Below are positions 8,384 through 18,265 of a DNA stretch of 59,901 bases, piece after piece. A model generated the notes under the pieces. It did not search any database and was not told where the DNA came from. It saw only the letters and a list, made by a program, of their open reading frames with translations. The DNA lies in assembly GCF_900091845.1 (NCBI RefSeq), contig NZ_FMCI01000082.1:1-59901 (forward strand), written 5' to 3'. The stretch is from Streptomyces sp. SolWspMP-5a-2 (GTDB lineage Bacteria; Actinomycetota; Actinomycetes; Streptomycetales; Streptomycetaceae). How positions within the stretch are numbered: the first letter of the stretch is position 1; each line of letters begins with the position of its first letter. The translations under genes and the position numbers were made by a program.

Positions 8384-8411
8384 GGGACGGCCTGCCGTCA
8401 GCAGCCGTCCC
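8384..8411. terminator. possible terminator between convergent P450 and M48 genes
   Basis: Arms GGGACGGC (8384-8391) and GCCGTCCC (8404-8411) with a 12-base loop that contains the stop codon of the minus-strand protease gene. Likely bidirectional; no T tract. Confidence 0.4.
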
Positions 8412-9699
8412 GGACGACGGTGCGGGCCACCGTGGTGCGGGCGGGGGCGAGTTCGGACTCGACGCGGCGGGCCCGGTCCTCGTCGAGCGTCACGACGGCG
8501 TCGGCGGCCGGGCCGAGGAGCAGGCAGGCGCGGCGCAGATGGGTCGGCGGGTGGGCGGAGTCGACGCTGTGCCCGCGCCGCGCACCCACCCGGCGCTGCC
8601 GCTCGTACTCGCTCTCCGGGATCGCCGCGATGTCGGTCCGCAGCCGCTCCCAGATCCCCACCGCATGGGCGTCGGCCGCGCGGGCGCCCCGGGGGCCGGT
8701 GAGCGCGGCCCGGTTCGCCTCGCGGCGGAGCGCGACGGTGACCGACTCCGCGACCAGCAGCCGGTCCATCAGACCGACCGCCGCCTCGGTGGACCCGGCG
8801 CGGGCGGCCTCCCGGTCGGCCAGGTACTCGGCGCGCTGGGCGGCCCTCAGCGTCAGGTGGTCGAGGAGTTCGAGCAGACCGTGCAGGGCCAGGCGGGGGA
8901 CGGTGAACAGGACGTTGGCCAGCATCTCGGCGGCGGCCGGATCGGTGATCGGCAGGAACACGTAGTGCCAGGTGGCCAGGGAGCGGTACGCCGTCCCCAC
9001 CACCACGCCGTGCCGGGTGTCGCCGTTGCTGTAGTGGGCGAGCTCGTGGCCGAGGAGCGCCACGCGCTGCTGCGGGGTCAGGATCTCCCACAGCGGCAGT
9101 CCCAGCGCCAGCCACCGGCGCCCGCGCACCCCGTGGACGCGGACCGACGCGTTGACCTCGGTGGTGACGACGATCCGGTCGACGCTCCGGGTCCCGACCA
9201 CCCGGGCGACGTCGTCGACCAGCGCGTACAGCTCGGGCGCGTCGGCGCGCAGCAGCTCCGGGTCGGCTCCGCGCGGCCGGGGCGAGCGCGGGCGCAGGAC
9301 CCAGGCGAGCAGCAGGAGCAGCGCCCCCGGCACGATGCCCCATCCGCCCCAGCCCGCGATCACGCACCAGAGCCCGCCGAGGAGCAGGGCGAGCGTGACC
9401 GCGTGGACGGCGAGCGCGAGGGCGAGGGCCGGTATCGAGGCGCGGTCGCGGTGGGCGCGCAGGCTCCCGCCGGCCGCGATCTCGGCGTAGAGCCTCTCGC
9501 CGTGGCGCCGTGCCATCGCCCGCCGCACCCGTTCCAGGCGGTCGTCGTCCTCCTCGGGCGGCTGCGGGTCCACGTTCCAGTCGCAGTCCTGGCACCAGAC
9601 GCTGAACCTGTCGTCGACGCGGACGGTGGCCCTGCACTCCGGGCAGGACAGGGTTCTCTCCTCGACAGCGCGCACGACGGCGCCCTCCCCCACGCTCAC
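8398..9699 (-). CDS. M48 family membrane zinc metalloprotease
   Basis: 433 residues from GTG 9699 with GGGGAGGGG directly upstream. Order of parts: an N-terminal zinc-ribbon (CPEC at 19-22, CQDC at 36-39), two closely spaced membrane segments at about 90-135, then an M48 domain with the zinc motif HELAH (218-222) and a downstream EYLADREA glutamate that supplies the third ligand. The protease domain resembles HtpX/Ste24 enzymes that act in membrane protein quality control. The zinc-ribbon is an actinobacterial addition. Monocistronic; divergent from the secreted protein at 9947. Confidence 0.9.
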   Translation of the reverse strand: MSVGEGAVVRAVEERTLSCPECRATVRVDDRFSVWCQDCDWNVDPQPPEEDDDRLERVRRAMARRHGERLYAEIAAGGSLRAHRDRASIPALALALAVHAVTLALLLGGLWCVIAGWGGWGIVPGALLLLLAWVLRPRSPRPRGADPELLRADAPELYALVDDVARVVGTRSVDRIVVTTEVNASVRVHGVRGRRWLALGLPLWEILTPQQRVALLGHELAHYSNGDTRHGVVVGTAYRSLATWHYVFLPITDPAAAEMLANVLFTVPRLALHGLLELLDHLTLRAAQRAEYLADREAARAGSTEAAVGLMDRLLVAESVTVALRREANRAALTGPRGARAADAHAVGIWERLRTDIAAIPESEYERQRRVGARRGHSVDSAHPPTHLRRACLLLGPAADAVVTLDEDRARRVESELAPARTTVARTVVRDGC

Positions 9700-9946
9700 G
9701 GCCCCTCCCCAGAGGCCGCCTGTTCATGACAACGGCATTCGATCATGCGTCCGCGCCGTTCGGGAGGAATCTCCCGTCCTGGCGTTGTGTCTGTGATTCA
9801 AACGGAATGGACCGATGACGCGGGCGCGGCGGTCCGAGCGGGTCGCGGGCCTCCTTTCGTGTGACCCGGACGGTGTTCGGAGGTGGCGGGGGCACCGGCC
9901 GTGGCAGGCTCCGCGTCGGTCGACTCGCCCCCCTCCAGGAGGTTTC

Positions 9947-10750
9947 GTGGTCTCCCGCCAGGTACGCACCGCAGCCGTGGCAGCCGCCGCCGTCACCGTG
10001 CTCGCCGCCGGTCCCGCGGGCGCCGCGGGCCCCGCGCACCGGCCCGCTCCCCCGGCCCGCACGGTCGGGTACTTCTCGTACACGCCGTCGGCCGCCGCCG
10101 GGACCGTGCGGTTCTTCGCCGAACGGCCTCTGGCGGAAGGCGTGTCGACGCGGCTGTCCGCGCTGCCGGACTGGGCGCGGAGCCAGTTGCCGGGCCGGTC
10201 CGCCGCGACGCCGAGGACCGGGACACCTCACGGCTACAAGCTGCGCCGGGGCAACCGGAGCACCGACTACGTGTACCGGTCGGCGGACGTGTACGCCATC
10301 GAGGCCGAGTGCGGCTCGGGCGGCTGCCGTCCGGTGCAGCAGGTGAAGGTCGCGATCAAGGAGTACGTGCGCGGCCGGACGTCGAAGAAGTGGGAGATCA
10401 CCTTCTACGGGAGCCGCTGGTCGGGTTCGACCCGGTTCCACCTGGACTACACGTACGACTGCGGGGTGAACATCGCCCACGCGCCGGACAGCACCTGCTC
10501 GACCTGGCGGCGGGACGGGGCGCAGGGCCACGGCTCGGGGGTCGCGGTCGACGGGCAGCGGATCGTGAAGAACTTCGGCAGCACGGCCGTGGTCACCAGG
10601 TTCCCGATGGTCAAGCTGCTGGTGACCTTCGCGGACGGCAGCCGCGCGATCGGGGACGACGGCGCGGCGGGCGAGAAGTTCCGCGGCTGGGACGTCTGCG
10701 CCACCCGCACCACCACCAGGCTGTGTCACCGTACCGGCGACGGCAGTTGA
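9947..10750 (+). CDS. secreted protein, unknown function
   Basis: 267 residues from GTG 9947, preceded by AGGAGG at the right spacing; the longer frame from 9815 lacks a ribosome site. The N-terminus is a Sec signal peptide (VRTAAVAAAAVTVLAAGPAGAAG). The mature part is rich in tyrosine and tryptophan with paired cysteines (ECGSGGC, DCGVN...DSTC), pointing to a disulfide-stabilised extracellular beta fold. No family was recognised. The next gene starts 15 bases downstream and may be co-transcribed. Confidence 0.75.
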   Translation: MVSRQVRTAAVAAAAVTVLAAGPAGAAGPAHRPAPPARTVGYFSYTPSAAAGTVRFFAERPLAEGVSTRLSALPDWARSQLPGRSAATPRTGTPHGYKLRRGNRSTDYVYRSADVYAIEAECGSGGCRPVQQVKVAIKEYVRGRTSKKWEITFYGSRWSGSTRFHLDYTYDCGVNIAHAPDSTCSTWRRDGAQGHGSGVAVDGQRIVKNFGSTAVVTRFPMVKLLVTFADGSRAIGDDGAAGEKFRGWDVCATRTTTRLCHRTGDGS

Positions 10751-10765
10751 GCCGAGGAGGCCACG

Positions 10766-11710
10766 ATGACGGAGTGGAGCGCCCTGCTCGGACTGCTCGA
10801 CCGCGGGCCGGGCTCCTGCGTGACCGGGGTGCACACCTCGCTCCAGCCCCGGCGCGACGACGGGCACGGCTGGCCGCCCCCGAGCCGGGTCCGTGTCGTC
10901 ACACGCTTCGTCCACCGGCCCCCGGGCGACTGGTTCCTCGACCACGGCGGCGGCGACGTCACCCTGGACGTCCGGGACCCGGCCGACGGCGACGGTCCCC
11001 GACAGGGCGGCCAGGGGCTGGAGTTCGGGCCGCTGTTCCCCTGGGACCTCGCGCCCTCTCCGGCCCGCCTCGTCACCCCGGTGCCGAGCGCGGCGCTCGC
11101 GGGGGCGACCTGCCTCGACCGTCCGGTCGAGGTCCGCCGGGACGGACGCGCCGCCTGGGCGGTCACCCTGGGCGTGCCGTCCCTCCCGCAGCCGCTGCAC
11201 CTGGTCGTCGACGCCGACGCGGGCGTCCTCCTGTCCGCCGGGGTCCCCGGGCTCGGGTACCGCGAGGAGGTGACAGAGGTGGCGTTCCCGTCGTCGGTGG
11301 CGGACGCCGTCTTCCGGTGGACGGACGACCTGGCCGCCGCCGACCTGGCCCACCGGGCCCGTCGCGAGGCCGCCGCCGCGCACTACCGCGCCGCGTCCCT
11401 GCCGCTGCCGGGCCACTGGCCGGGCGGACGGCGGCACTTCACCCCCGACGTCCTCGAAGGCGACCCGGACACGGGCCTGTTGGCGATCGACCTCTACCAC
11501 GACGGTGCCCCCGCGGGCACTCCCGAGATGGCGGTCCTGATCCGGCAGCCGCCGCACGCACCGCCGTTCGAGCCGGGCTGGGTCGCCGATCCGGAGGCGT
11601 TCGTGCACCGCTGGCGGGACGGCGCCTGGCAGTGGACGCTGGCGCTGTGGGGCCGGCCCCTGACACCGGACGAACTCGCCCGGGTGACCGCTTCCCTGCC
11701 CGCGAGCTGA
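10766..11710 (+). CDS. hypothetical protein
   Basis: 314 residues from ATG 10766, with GAGGAGG 6 bases upstream. The product has no signal peptide or membrane segment, is rich in tryptophan, proline and charged residues, and shows no motif I can assign. It follows the secreted protein by 15 bases, so the pair may form an operon. Good codon bias supports a real gene. Confidence 0.65.
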   Translation: MTEWSALLGLLDRGPGSCVTGVHTSLQPRRDDGHGWPPPSRVRVVTRFVHRPPGDWFLDHGGGDVTLDVRDPADGDGPRQGGQGLEFGPLFPWDLAPSPARLVTPVPSAALAGATCLDRPVEVRRDGRAAWAVTLGVPSLPQPLHLVVDADAGVLLSAGVPGLGYREEVTEVAFPSSVADAVFRWTDDLAAADLAHRARREAAAAHYRAASLPLPGHWPGGRRHFTPDVLEGDPDTGLLAIDLYHDGAPAGTPEMAVLIRQPPHAPPFEPGWVADPEAFVHRWRDGAWQWTLALWGRPLTPDELARVTASLPAS

Positions 11711-11740
11711 CCGCCGCGGCCGCGACCCCACCGTCGGCGC

Positions 11741-11796
11741 CGTCCCGTCGTCCCGCCGTCCCGCCGTCCCGTCTGCCGTCCGCCGTCTGCCGTCTG
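11741..11796. repeat. short tandem repeat, CGTCCCGY x4 then CCGTCYG x3
   Basis: Four octamers (CGTCCCGT/C) followed after three bases by three heptamers (CCGTCCG/CCGTCTG). It starts 30 bases after the upstream stop codon and resembles the other two short-unit arrays of the window in position, although its copies are imperfect. Confidence 0.8.
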
Positions 11797-11893
11797 GCGG
11801 CCGCCTCCACCGTCCGTCGTCCGCGACGGAAGCCGGGGACGGTGATGGACGGCGACGGACGGCGGTCCCGCGGACACCGATCGCGGAAGCGGC

Positions 11894-11917
11894 GGTTAAT
11901 CGCCGTTTTCGGGGTAC
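11894..11917 (+). promoter_or_regulatory. candidate sigma-B-type stress promoter
   Basis: GGTT (11894-11897), 14 bases, then GGGTAC (11912-11917) fits the Streptomyces sigma-B consensus GNNT-N14-16-GGGTAY. The predicted transcript would start about 30 bases before the small membrane-protein ATG at 11954. An alternative reading of part of this region is a small hairpin CGGCG/CGCCG followed by TTTT (11890-11909). Confidence 0.5.
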
Positions 11918-11953
11918 CCGGAAGTCCGGGAACGGTCCCTGCTGTAGGAGGCC

Positions 11954-12112
11954 ATGATGATCGCCCTCGGTGTCATTCTTCTAGTCGTCGGTTTCTTGAC
12001 CGGCATTTCCATCCTCTGGACGATCGGTATCGTCCTCCTCGTGATCGGTGCCGTTCTGTGGATCATGGGATCCGCAGGTCACGCCGTAGCCGGACGTCGC
12101 CACTACTGGTGA
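11954..12112 (+). CDS. very small membrane protein (DUF6131-like)
   Basis: 52 residues, MMIALGVILLVVGFLTG... ending GRRHYW, from ATG 11954 (a second ATG follows at once) with AGGAGG 4 bases upstream. Two hydrophobic helices separated by a short turn fill most of the protein, and the tail is positively charged. It matches the small hydrophobic DUF6131 proteins widespread in actinomycetes. Codon use is less GC-biased than its neighbours. A sigma-B-like promoter lies upstream and a strong hairpin downstream, so it appears to be a single-gene stress unit. Confidence 0.8.
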   Translation: MMIALGVILLVVGFLTGISILWTIGIVLLVIGAVLWIMGSAGHAVAGRRHYW

Positions 12113-12173
12113 GCGACGGCACCGCCCCGTCCCCCGGGACGGAAGCTCCGTCCACGGAGTGAGCAGCGGTTTT

Positions 12174-12218
12174 GGGCGACCGGCGGGCGCCGTGGTTCCA
12201 CGGGTCCGCCGGTCGCCC
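12174..12218. terminator. strong hairpin after the small membrane-protein gene
   Basis: Perfect 13-bp arms GGGCGACCGGCGG (12174-12186) and CCGCCGGTCGCCC (12206-12218), enclosing a further nested inverted repeat CCGTGG/CCACGG. A smaller hairpin, GGACGGA/TCCGTCC (12137-12153), precedes it. Confidence 0.7.
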
Positions 12219-12340
12219 GGTCCACGCCCCCGTCGGTGCCGGGCCGTCCTTCGATCCGCCTCGGACAGGCGATCCTTGCCGGGACGGCCCGGCGCCGACG
12301 GGTCACCGCTCCCTCACGCGCACAGGAGCGTCGTACACCA

Positions 12341-12388
12341 ACGAGAGCGACCACGCCCCCTCCATCGAGGTGACGTGGTCGCTCTCGT
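12341..12388 (-). terminator. terminator of msrA
   Basis: Perfect 15-bp arms ACGAGAGCGACCACG (12341-12355) and CGTGGTCGCTCTCGT (12374-12388), 18-base loop, located 18 bases past the msrA stop codon on the minus strand. Confidence 0.75.
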
Positions 12389-12406
12389 CGTGTCCGGGCC
12401 GACGGA

Positions 12407-12925
12407 TCAGCTCGCCGCCTGCGACCGGCGCGGCAGCTTCCAGTCCGGGCGCGGGAAGTGGCAGGTGTAGCCGTTCGGGTAGCGCTCCAGGTAGTCCTGG
12501 TGCTCGGGCTCGGCCTGCCAGAAGTCGCCCACCGGCTCGACCTCGGTGACCACCGAGCCGGGCCACAGACCGCTGGCCTCGACGTCGGCGATGGTGTCCA
12601 CCGCGACGCGGTGCTGCTCCTCGTCCGTGTAGTAGATCGCGGAGCGGTAGCTGCGGCCGAGGTCGTTGCCCTGCCGGTCCCTGGTCGTCGGGTCGTGGAT
12701 CTGGAAGAAGAACTCCAGGATGTCGCGGTAGCCCGTCACCGTGGGATCGAAGAGGATCTCGATGGCCTCGGCGTGGTCACCGTGGTTGCGGTAGGTGGCG
12801 TTCGGGGTGTCGCCGCCGCTGTACCCCACACGGGTGGCGACCACGCCCGGCTGCTTGCGGATCAGGTCCTGCATGCCCCAGAAACAGCCGCCGGCCAGTA
12901 CAGCCCGCTCGGTTCCCGCTGTCAT
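12407..12925 (-). CDS. msrA: peptide methionine sulfoxide reductase A
   Basis: 172 residues from ATG 12925, preceded by GAGGAG at good spacing. The catalytic motif GGCFWG places the active cysteine at residue 14. Other MsrA signatures are [17 protein letters not shown] and [14 protein letters not shown]. The last has SYRS in place of the more common QYRS. The enzyme repairs S-methionine sulfoxide in oxidised proteins using thioredoxin. Single gene with its own terminator. Confidence 0.96.
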   Translation of the reverse strand: MTAGTERAVLAGGCFWGMQDLIRKQPGVVATRVGYSGGDTPNATYRNHGDHAEAIEILFDPTVTGYRDILEFFFQIHDPTTRDRQGNDLGRSYRSAIYYTDEEQHRVAVDTIADVEASGLWPGSVVTEVEPVGDFWQAEPEHQDYLERYPNGYTCHFPRPDWKLPRRSQAAS

Positions 12926-13148
12926 CGGTCGCTCCTCGCTTTCGCAACGCCGTCCGGCAGGTGCGTGACATGCCGGTCCTCCGTTGCGTCAAGCCTATGA
13001 CCTCGCGCGTTATTCCCCGCCCCGGCCCTGTGACGCGGGCGGTCCGACCCGGTCGGGCGGGACGCGCGGGACGCTGTGCCGCGGGCCACTTCCGCCGCGA
13101 GAAGAAGATCACAGCCGCGCCCTATGCATCTCCTTAGTTCATCTGCCC

Positions 13149-13160
13149 TAGCATCCGCCC
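13149..13160 (+). promoter_or_regulatory. -10 element for a leaderless mutA transcript
   Basis: TAGCAT (13149-13154) ends six bases before ATG 13161, and no ribosome-binding site precedes the ATG. This geometry predicts transcription starting at the A of the start codon. No good -35 is visible. Confidence 0.45.
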
Positions 13161-14975
13161 ATGACGGTCCTGCCTGACGACGGGCTCGCGCTGGCCGCCG
13201 AGTTCCCCGCCGCGACACACGAGCAATGGCAACACCTGGTGACAGGCGTGCTGCGCAAGTCCGGCAAGGAGGTCTCGGACGACACGGCCGAGGACGCCCT
13301 GTCCACCGTGCTGGAGCCCGGTCTCCGCACCCGCCCCCTCTACACGGCGCGCGACGCGGCGCCCGACCCCGGCCTGCCCGGCTTCGCGCCGTTCGTGCGC
13401 GGCGGGCGCCCGGACGGCAACACCGCGGGCGGCTGGGACGTGCGCCAGCGGCACGCCACGGCGGACGGCGACGCGATCCTCACCGACCTGGAGAACGGCG
13501 TCACGTCGCTCTGGCTGGTCGTCGGCGAGAGCCGGGGCGGCATCCCGGTGTCCGCGCTGGACCGGGCGCTCGACGGCGTCTACCTGGACCTGGCGCCGGT
13601 CGTCCTGGACGCGGGCGCCGAGACGCAGGCCGCGGCGGACGAGCTGCTGCGCATCCACCGGGAGCGGGGTGTGGCCGCCCAGGCGGTCCACGGCAACCTC
13701 GGCGCCGATCCGCTCGGCCACGAGGCCCGCACCGGAGAGCCCTTCGAGGGCCCCGCGCCCGCCGGGCTCGCCGAGCGGTGCGTGCGGACCCACCCGGGGC
13801 TGCGGGCGCTGACCGTGGACGCGCTGCCGTACCACGAGGCCGGTGGCTCGGCGGCGCAGGAACTGGGCTGCGCGCTGGCGACCGGGGTGGCCTATCTGCG
13901 GGAGCTGACCGAGGCCGGTCTCGGCGTCGGGCAGGCGCTGCGCCAGATCGAGTTCCGGTACGCGGCCACCGCCGACCAGTTCCTGACGATCGCCAAGCTG
14001 CGGGCGGCGCGGCGGCTGTGGGCGCGGGTCGCCGAGGTCTGCGGGGACCCGGGGGCCGGTGCCCAGCGGCAGCACGCGGTGACGTCCCCGGTGATGATGA
14101 CGCGCCGCGACCCGTGGGTGAACATGCTGCGCACGACCGTCGCCACGCTGGCGGCGGGGGTGGGCGGCGCGGACGCCGTCACGGTGCTCCCCTTCGACCA
14201 GGAACTCGGGGTGCCCGACGGGTTCGCCCGGCGGATCGCCCGCAACACCTCCACGATCCTCATCGAGGAGTCCCACCTGTCCCGGGTGATCGACCCGGCG
14301 GGCGGCTCCTGGTACGTGGAGCGGCTCACCGACGAACTCGCCCACGCGGGCTGGGAGTTCTTCCAGACCGTCGAGCAAGCGGGCGGCCAGCGGGCCGCGT
14401 TGCGCTCCGGGATGGTCGGCGACCGGCTCGCCGAGACCTGGGCGGTGCGCTCCGCGAATCTCGCCAAGCGCCGCGAACCCGTCACCGGCGTCAGCGAGTT
14501 CCCGGACCTCGCCGAGAAACCGGTGGTCCGCGCGCCCGCACCGGCCGCCCCCACCGGCGGCCTGCCGAAGGTGCGGCGCGACGAGGCGTACGAGGCGCTG
14601 CGGGCCCGCTCCGACGCCCATCTCGCCGCCACCGGCGCCCGCCCCCGCGTCTACCTGGCCGCCCTCGGCCCGGCCGCCGCGCACACCGCGCGGCTCACGT
14701 TCGCCTCGAACCTCTTCCAGGCGGGCGGCATCGAACCCGTCACGGACGGTGACTTCGCCGCGAGCGGGGCCGTGGCCGCCTGCCTCTGCTCCAGCGACGC
14801 GCTCTACGAGGAGCGGGCCGGGGAGGTGGCGCGGGAGCTGCGGGAGGCCGGTGCCACGCGGGTGTTCCTGGCCGGCCGTCCCGGGAAGTACGAAGGTGTC
14901 GACAGCTACGTCTTCGCCGGGTGCGACGCCGTCGCCGTGCTCTCCGCCACGCTCGACCTCATGGGAGTGTCCTGA
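13161..14975 (+). CDS. mutA: methylmalonyl-CoA mutase small subunit
   Basis: 604 residues from ATG 13161. The N-terminal two thirds form the mutase TIM-barrel (for example [52 protein letters not shown]). The C-terminal cobalamin-type domain lacks the DxHxxG motif, as expected of the non-catalytic subunit. Length is typical. With MutB it interconverts methylmalonyl-CoA and succinyl-CoA, linking propionate metabolism to polyketide extender supply. Stop and next start overlap (TGATG). The transcript appears leaderless. Confidence 0.96.
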   Translation: MTVLPDDGLALAAEFPAATHEQWQHLVTGVLRKSGKEVSDDTAEDALSTVLEPGLRTRPLYTARDAAPDPGLPGFAPFVRGGRPDGNTAGGWDVRQRHATADGDAILTDLENGVTSLWLVVGESRGGIPVSALDRALDGVYLDLAPVVLDAGAETQAAADELLRIHRERGVAAQAVHGNLGADPLGHEARTGEPFEGPAPAGLAERCVRTHPGLRALTVDALPYHEAGGSAAQELGCALATGVAYLRELTEAGLGVGQALRQIEFRYAATADQFLTIAKLRAARRLWARVAEVCGDPGAGAQRQHAVTSPVMMTRRDPWVNMLRTTVATLAAGVGGADAVTVLPFDQELGVPDGFARRIARNTSTILIEESHLSRVIDPAGGSWYVERLTDELAHAGWEFFQTVEQAGGQRAALRSGMVGDRLAETWAVRSANLAKRREPVTGVSEFPDLAEKPVVRAPAPAAPTGGLPKVRRDEAYEALRARSDAHLAATGARPRVYLAALGPAAAHTARLTFASNLFQAGGIEPVTDGDFAASGAVAACLCSSDALYEERAGEVARELREAGATRVFLAGRPGKYEGVDSYVFAGCDAVAVLSATLDLMGVS

Positions 14976-17167
14976 TGACCGCGCCCTCCGTGCCCCCCGT
15001 CCCCGACTTCTCCGGGATCGGGCTGGGCACCCCGTCCGCGCACGGCGGCCCCGACGAGTGGGGGCACGCGCTGAAGAAGGCGACCGACGGCGACGACCCG
15101 CTCTGGCAGACGCCCGAGGGGATCGCCGTCAAACCGCTGTACACCGGGCAGGACCTGGAGGGACTCGACTTCCTCGGCACCTATCCGGGCATCGCCCCGT
15201 ACCTGCGCGGCCCGTACCCGACGATGTACGTCAACCAGCCGTGGACGATCCGCCAGTACGCCGGGTTCTCCACCGCCGAGGAGTCCAACGCGTTCTACCG
15301 GCGCAACCTCGCCGCCGGGCAGAAGGGCCTGTCGGTCGCCTTCGACCTGCCCACCCACCGCGGGTACGACAGCGACCACCCGCGGGTGACGGGCGACGTC
15401 GGCATGGCGGGCGTGGCCATCGACTCGATCTACGACATGCGGCAGCTCTTCGACGGCATCCCGCTGGACCGGATGACGGTGTCGATGACGATGAACGGCG
15501 CGGTGCTGCCGGTCCTCGCGCTGTACATCGTGGCCGCCGAGGAGCAGGGCGTGCCGCCCGAGAAGCTGGCCGGGACCATCCAGAACGACATCCTCAAGGA
15601 GTTCATGGTCCGCAACACCTACATCTACCCGCCGAAGCCGTCGATGCGGATCATCTCCGACATCTTCGCCTTCACCTCGCAGCGGATGCCGCGCTACAAC
15701 TCCATCTCGATCTCCGGGTACCACATCCAGGAGGCGGGCGCGACGGCCGACCTGGAGCTGGCGTACACGCTCGCGGACGGGGTGGAGTACATCAGGGCGG
15801 GCCGTGAGGCGGGCCTGGACGTGGACGCGTTCGCGCCCCGGCTGTCGTTCTTCTGGGCGATCGGCATGAACTTCTTCATGGAGGTCGCCAAGTTGCGGGC
15901 GGCCCGGCTGCTCTGGGCCAAGCTGGTCAAGCAGTTCGGTCCGCAGAACACCAAGTCGCTCTCCCTGCGCACGCATTCGCAGACCTCGGGCTGGTCGCTG
16001 ACCGCGCAGGACGTCTTCAACAACGTGACCAGGACATGCGTGGAGGCGATGGCCGCGACCCAGGGGCACACCCAGTCGCTGCACACCAACGCCCTCGACG
16101 AGGCGCTGGCGCTGCCCACGGACTTCTCCGCGCGCATCGCCCGCAACACGCAGCTGCTGATCCAGCAGGAGTCGGGCACGACCCGCGTCATCGACCCGTG
16201 GGGCGGCAGCGCGTACGTCGAGAAGCTCACCTACGACCTCGCCCGCCGGGCCTGGCAGCACATCCAGGAGGTCGAGCGGGCGGGCGGCATGGCGCAGGCC
16301 ATCGACGCGGGCATCCCCAAGCTGCGGGTCGAGGAGGCGGCGGCCCGGACGCAGGCGCGCATCGACTCCGGACGCCAGCAGGTGATCGGCGTCAACAAGT
16401 ACCGGGTGGACAGCGACGAGCAGATCGACGTGCTGAAGGTCGACAACTCGTCGGTGCGCACCCAGCAGATCGAGAAGCTGCGGCGGCTGCGCGCGGAGCG
16501 GGACGAACGCGCCTGCCAGAACGCGCTGTCCGCGCTGACGAGGGCCGCTGCGGGCGAGGGCAACCTGCTGGAGCTGGCCGTGGACGCGGCCCGCGCCATG
16601 GCCACCGTCGGGGAGATCTCCGACGCGCTGGAGAAGGTCTACGGGCGGCACGCGAGCCAGATCCGTACGATCTCGGGTGTGTACCGCACCGAAGCAGGCG
16701 ACTCCCCGGCCGTCGGGCGCACCCGTGCGCTGGTGGACGCGTTCGAGGAGGCGGAGGGCCGCCGTCCGCGCATCCTGGTCGCCAAGATGGGCCAGGACGG
16801 CCACGACCGCGGCCAGAAGGTCATCGCGACCGCCTTCGCCGACCTCGGCTTCGACGTCGACGTCGGCCCGCTGTTCCAGACCCCGGCCGAGGTGGCGCGG
16901 CAGGCCGTCGAGGCGGACGTGCACGTCATCGGGGTGTCGTCGCTGGCCGCCGGTCACCTCACCCTGGTGCCCGCGCTGCGCGACCAGCTCGCCGAGGAGG
17001 GCCGTGAGGACATCATGATCGTGGTCGGCGGGGTGATCCCGCCGCAGGACGTGCCGACGCTGCTGGAGATGGGCGCGGCGGCCGTCTTCCCGCCCGGCAC
17101 GGTCATCCCCGACGCGGCCCACGATCTGGTGAAGCGGCTGTCGACCGGCCTCGGCCACGAACTCTGA
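14975..17167 (+). CDS. mutB: methylmalonyl-CoA mutase large (catalytic) subunit
   Basis: 730 residues from ATG 14975; a longer in-frame start at 14921 would lie inside mutA. The barrel domain carries GEYHIQEAG-type sequence ([15 protein letters not shown]) and [11 protein letters not shown]. The C-terminal B12 domain contains the cobalt-coordinating DGHDRGQ (DxHxxG) and the nucleotide-loop region [10 protein letters not shown]. Requires adenosylcobalamin. Translationally coupled to mutA, and meaB follows after 5 bases. Confidence 0.97.
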   Translation: MTAPSVPPVPDFSGIGLGTPSAHGGPDEWGHALKKATDGDDPLWQTPEGIAVKPLYTGQDLEGLDFLGTYPGIAPYLRGPYPTMYVNQPWTIRQYAGFSTAEESNAFYRRNLAAGQKGLSVAFDLPTHRGYDSDHPRVTGDVGMAGVAIDSIYDMRQLFDGIPLDRMTVSMTMNGAVLPVLALYIVAAEEQGVPPEKLAGTIQNDILKEFMVRNTYIYPPKPSMRIISDIFAFTSQRMPRYNSISISGYHIQEAGATADLELAYTLADGVEYIRAGREAGLDVDAFAPRLSFFWAIGMNFFMEVAKLRAARLLWAKLVKQFGPQNTKSLSLRTHSQTSGWSLTAQDVFNNVTRTCVEAMAATQGHTQSLHTNALDEALALPTDFSARIARNTQLLIQQESGTTRVIDPWGGSAYVEKLTYDLARRAWQHIQEVERAGGMAQAIDAGIPKLRVEEAAARTQARIDSGRQQVIGVNKYRVDSDEQIDVLKVDNSSVRTQQIEKLRRLRAERDERACQNALSALTRAAAGEGNLLELAVDAARAMATVGEISDALEKVYGRHASQIRTISGVYRTEAGDSPAVGRTRALVDAFEEAEGRRPRILVAKMGQDGHDRGQKVIATAFADLGFDVDVGPLFQTPAEVARQAVEADVHVIGVSSLAAGHLTLVPALRDQLAEEGREDIMIVVGGVIPPQDVPTLLEMGAAAVFPPGTVIPDAAHDLVKRLSTGLGHEL

Positions 17168-17172
17168 GCACC

Positions 17173-18219
17173 ATGGCAGTCATCGATCCACAGACGTACG
17201 TGAAGGGTGTCCTCGACGGGAAGCGGGCGGTGATCGCGCGCGCCATCACCCTCGTCGAGTCCACCCGTCCGCAACACCGCGTCCTCGCCCAGGAGTTGCT
17301 GACCGCGCTGCTGCCGCACAGCGGCCGGTCGCGGCGGATCGGCGTCAGCGGGGTGCCCGGGGTGGGCAAGTCGACGTTCATCGACGCCTTCGGCACCCTG
17401 CTCACCGGGCTCGGCCACCGGGTCGCCGTCCTCGCCGTCGACCCCTCGTCCAGCAGGTCGGGCGGCTCGATCCTCGGCGACAAGACGCGGATGGAGCGGC
17501 TGGCCGTCGACCCGGCGGCCTTCGTCAGGCCCTCCCCCACCGCGGGCACGCTGGGCGGTGTGGCGAAGGCGACCCGCGAGTCGATCGTGGTGATGGAGGC
17601 GGCCGGTTACGACGTGATCCTGGTGGAGACGGTCGGGGTGGGCCAGTCGGAGACGGCGGTCGCCAACATGGTCGACACGTTCCTGCTGCTGACCCTGGCC
17701 CGCACCGGCGACCAGCTCCAGGGGATCAAGAAGGGCGTCCTGGAGCTGGCCGACGTGATCGCCGTCAACAAGGCGGACGGCCCGCACGAGCGGGACGCGC
17801 AGGTGGCGGCGCGTGAACTGGCGGGCGCGCTGCGGCTGATGCACGGCAAGGACGCCTTCTGGACGCCACCGGTGCTCAGTTGCAGCGCGCGGGAGTCGAC
17901 CGGACTCGAACAGGTCTGGGAACGCCTGGAGCAGCACAGGACCCGGCTGGACTCCGCCGGCAGGCTCGCCTCCAAACGCCGGGACCAGCAGGTCGACTGG
18001 ACCTGGACGATGGTCCACGACGAGCTGCTGGACCGGCTGCGCCGGGACCCCGCCGTGCGGTCCCTCGCCCCGTCGCTCGAACAGGCGGTGCGGGCGGGCG
18101 AGTTGACGGCGACACTGGCCGCCGAACGCATCCTGGGCGTCTTCGGCGACGGCCGCCCGCGTACCACGGGAGAGGGACACGGGGAGGGCGGCGGGGAGAA
18201 CGCGCCGTCCGCGGGGTAG
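17173..18219 (+). CDS. meaB: methylmalonyl-CoA mutase-associated GTPase MeaB
   Basis: 348 residues from ATG 17173, 5 bases after mutB. G-protein motifs: Walker A GVPGVGKST at about 57-65, VDPSSSRSGGSILGDKTRM (switch region), ETVGVGQSE, and NKADG for guanine recognition. MeaB/ArgK proteins gate cofactor loading and protect the mutase from inactivation. The mutA-mutB-meaB order is the classic one. Confidence 0.96.
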   Translation: MAVIDPQTYVKGVLDGKRAVIARAITLVESTRPQHRVLAQELLTALLPHSGRSRRIGVSGVPGVGKSTFIDAFGTLLTGLGHRVAVLAVDPSSSRSGGSILGDKTRMERLAVDPAAFVRPSPTAGTLGGVAKATRESIVVMEAAGYDVILVETVGVGQSETAVANMVDTFLLLTLARTGDQLQGIKKGVLELADVIAVNKADGPHERDAQVAARELAGALRLMHGKDAFWTPPVLSCSARESTGLEQVWERLEQHRTRLDSAGRLASKRRDQQVDWTWTMVHDELLDRLRRDPAVRSLAPSLEQAVRAGELTATLAAERILGVFGDGRPRTTGEGHGEGGGENAPSAG

Positions 18220-18265
18220 TCACCGGTTCGGGCAGCGACCCGGGCGGCGACAGGAGAACCACGCG

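Noticed and set aside
9743..11731. Long minus-strand open frame of 662 codons
   Set aside because: Antisense shadow of the secreted protein and the 10766 gene; Arg/Gly/Pro-rich composition and wrong codon bias.
13000..13160. Cobalamin riboswitch before mutA
   Set aside because: No B12-box sequence or long structured leader; the promoter appears to sit directly at the ATG.
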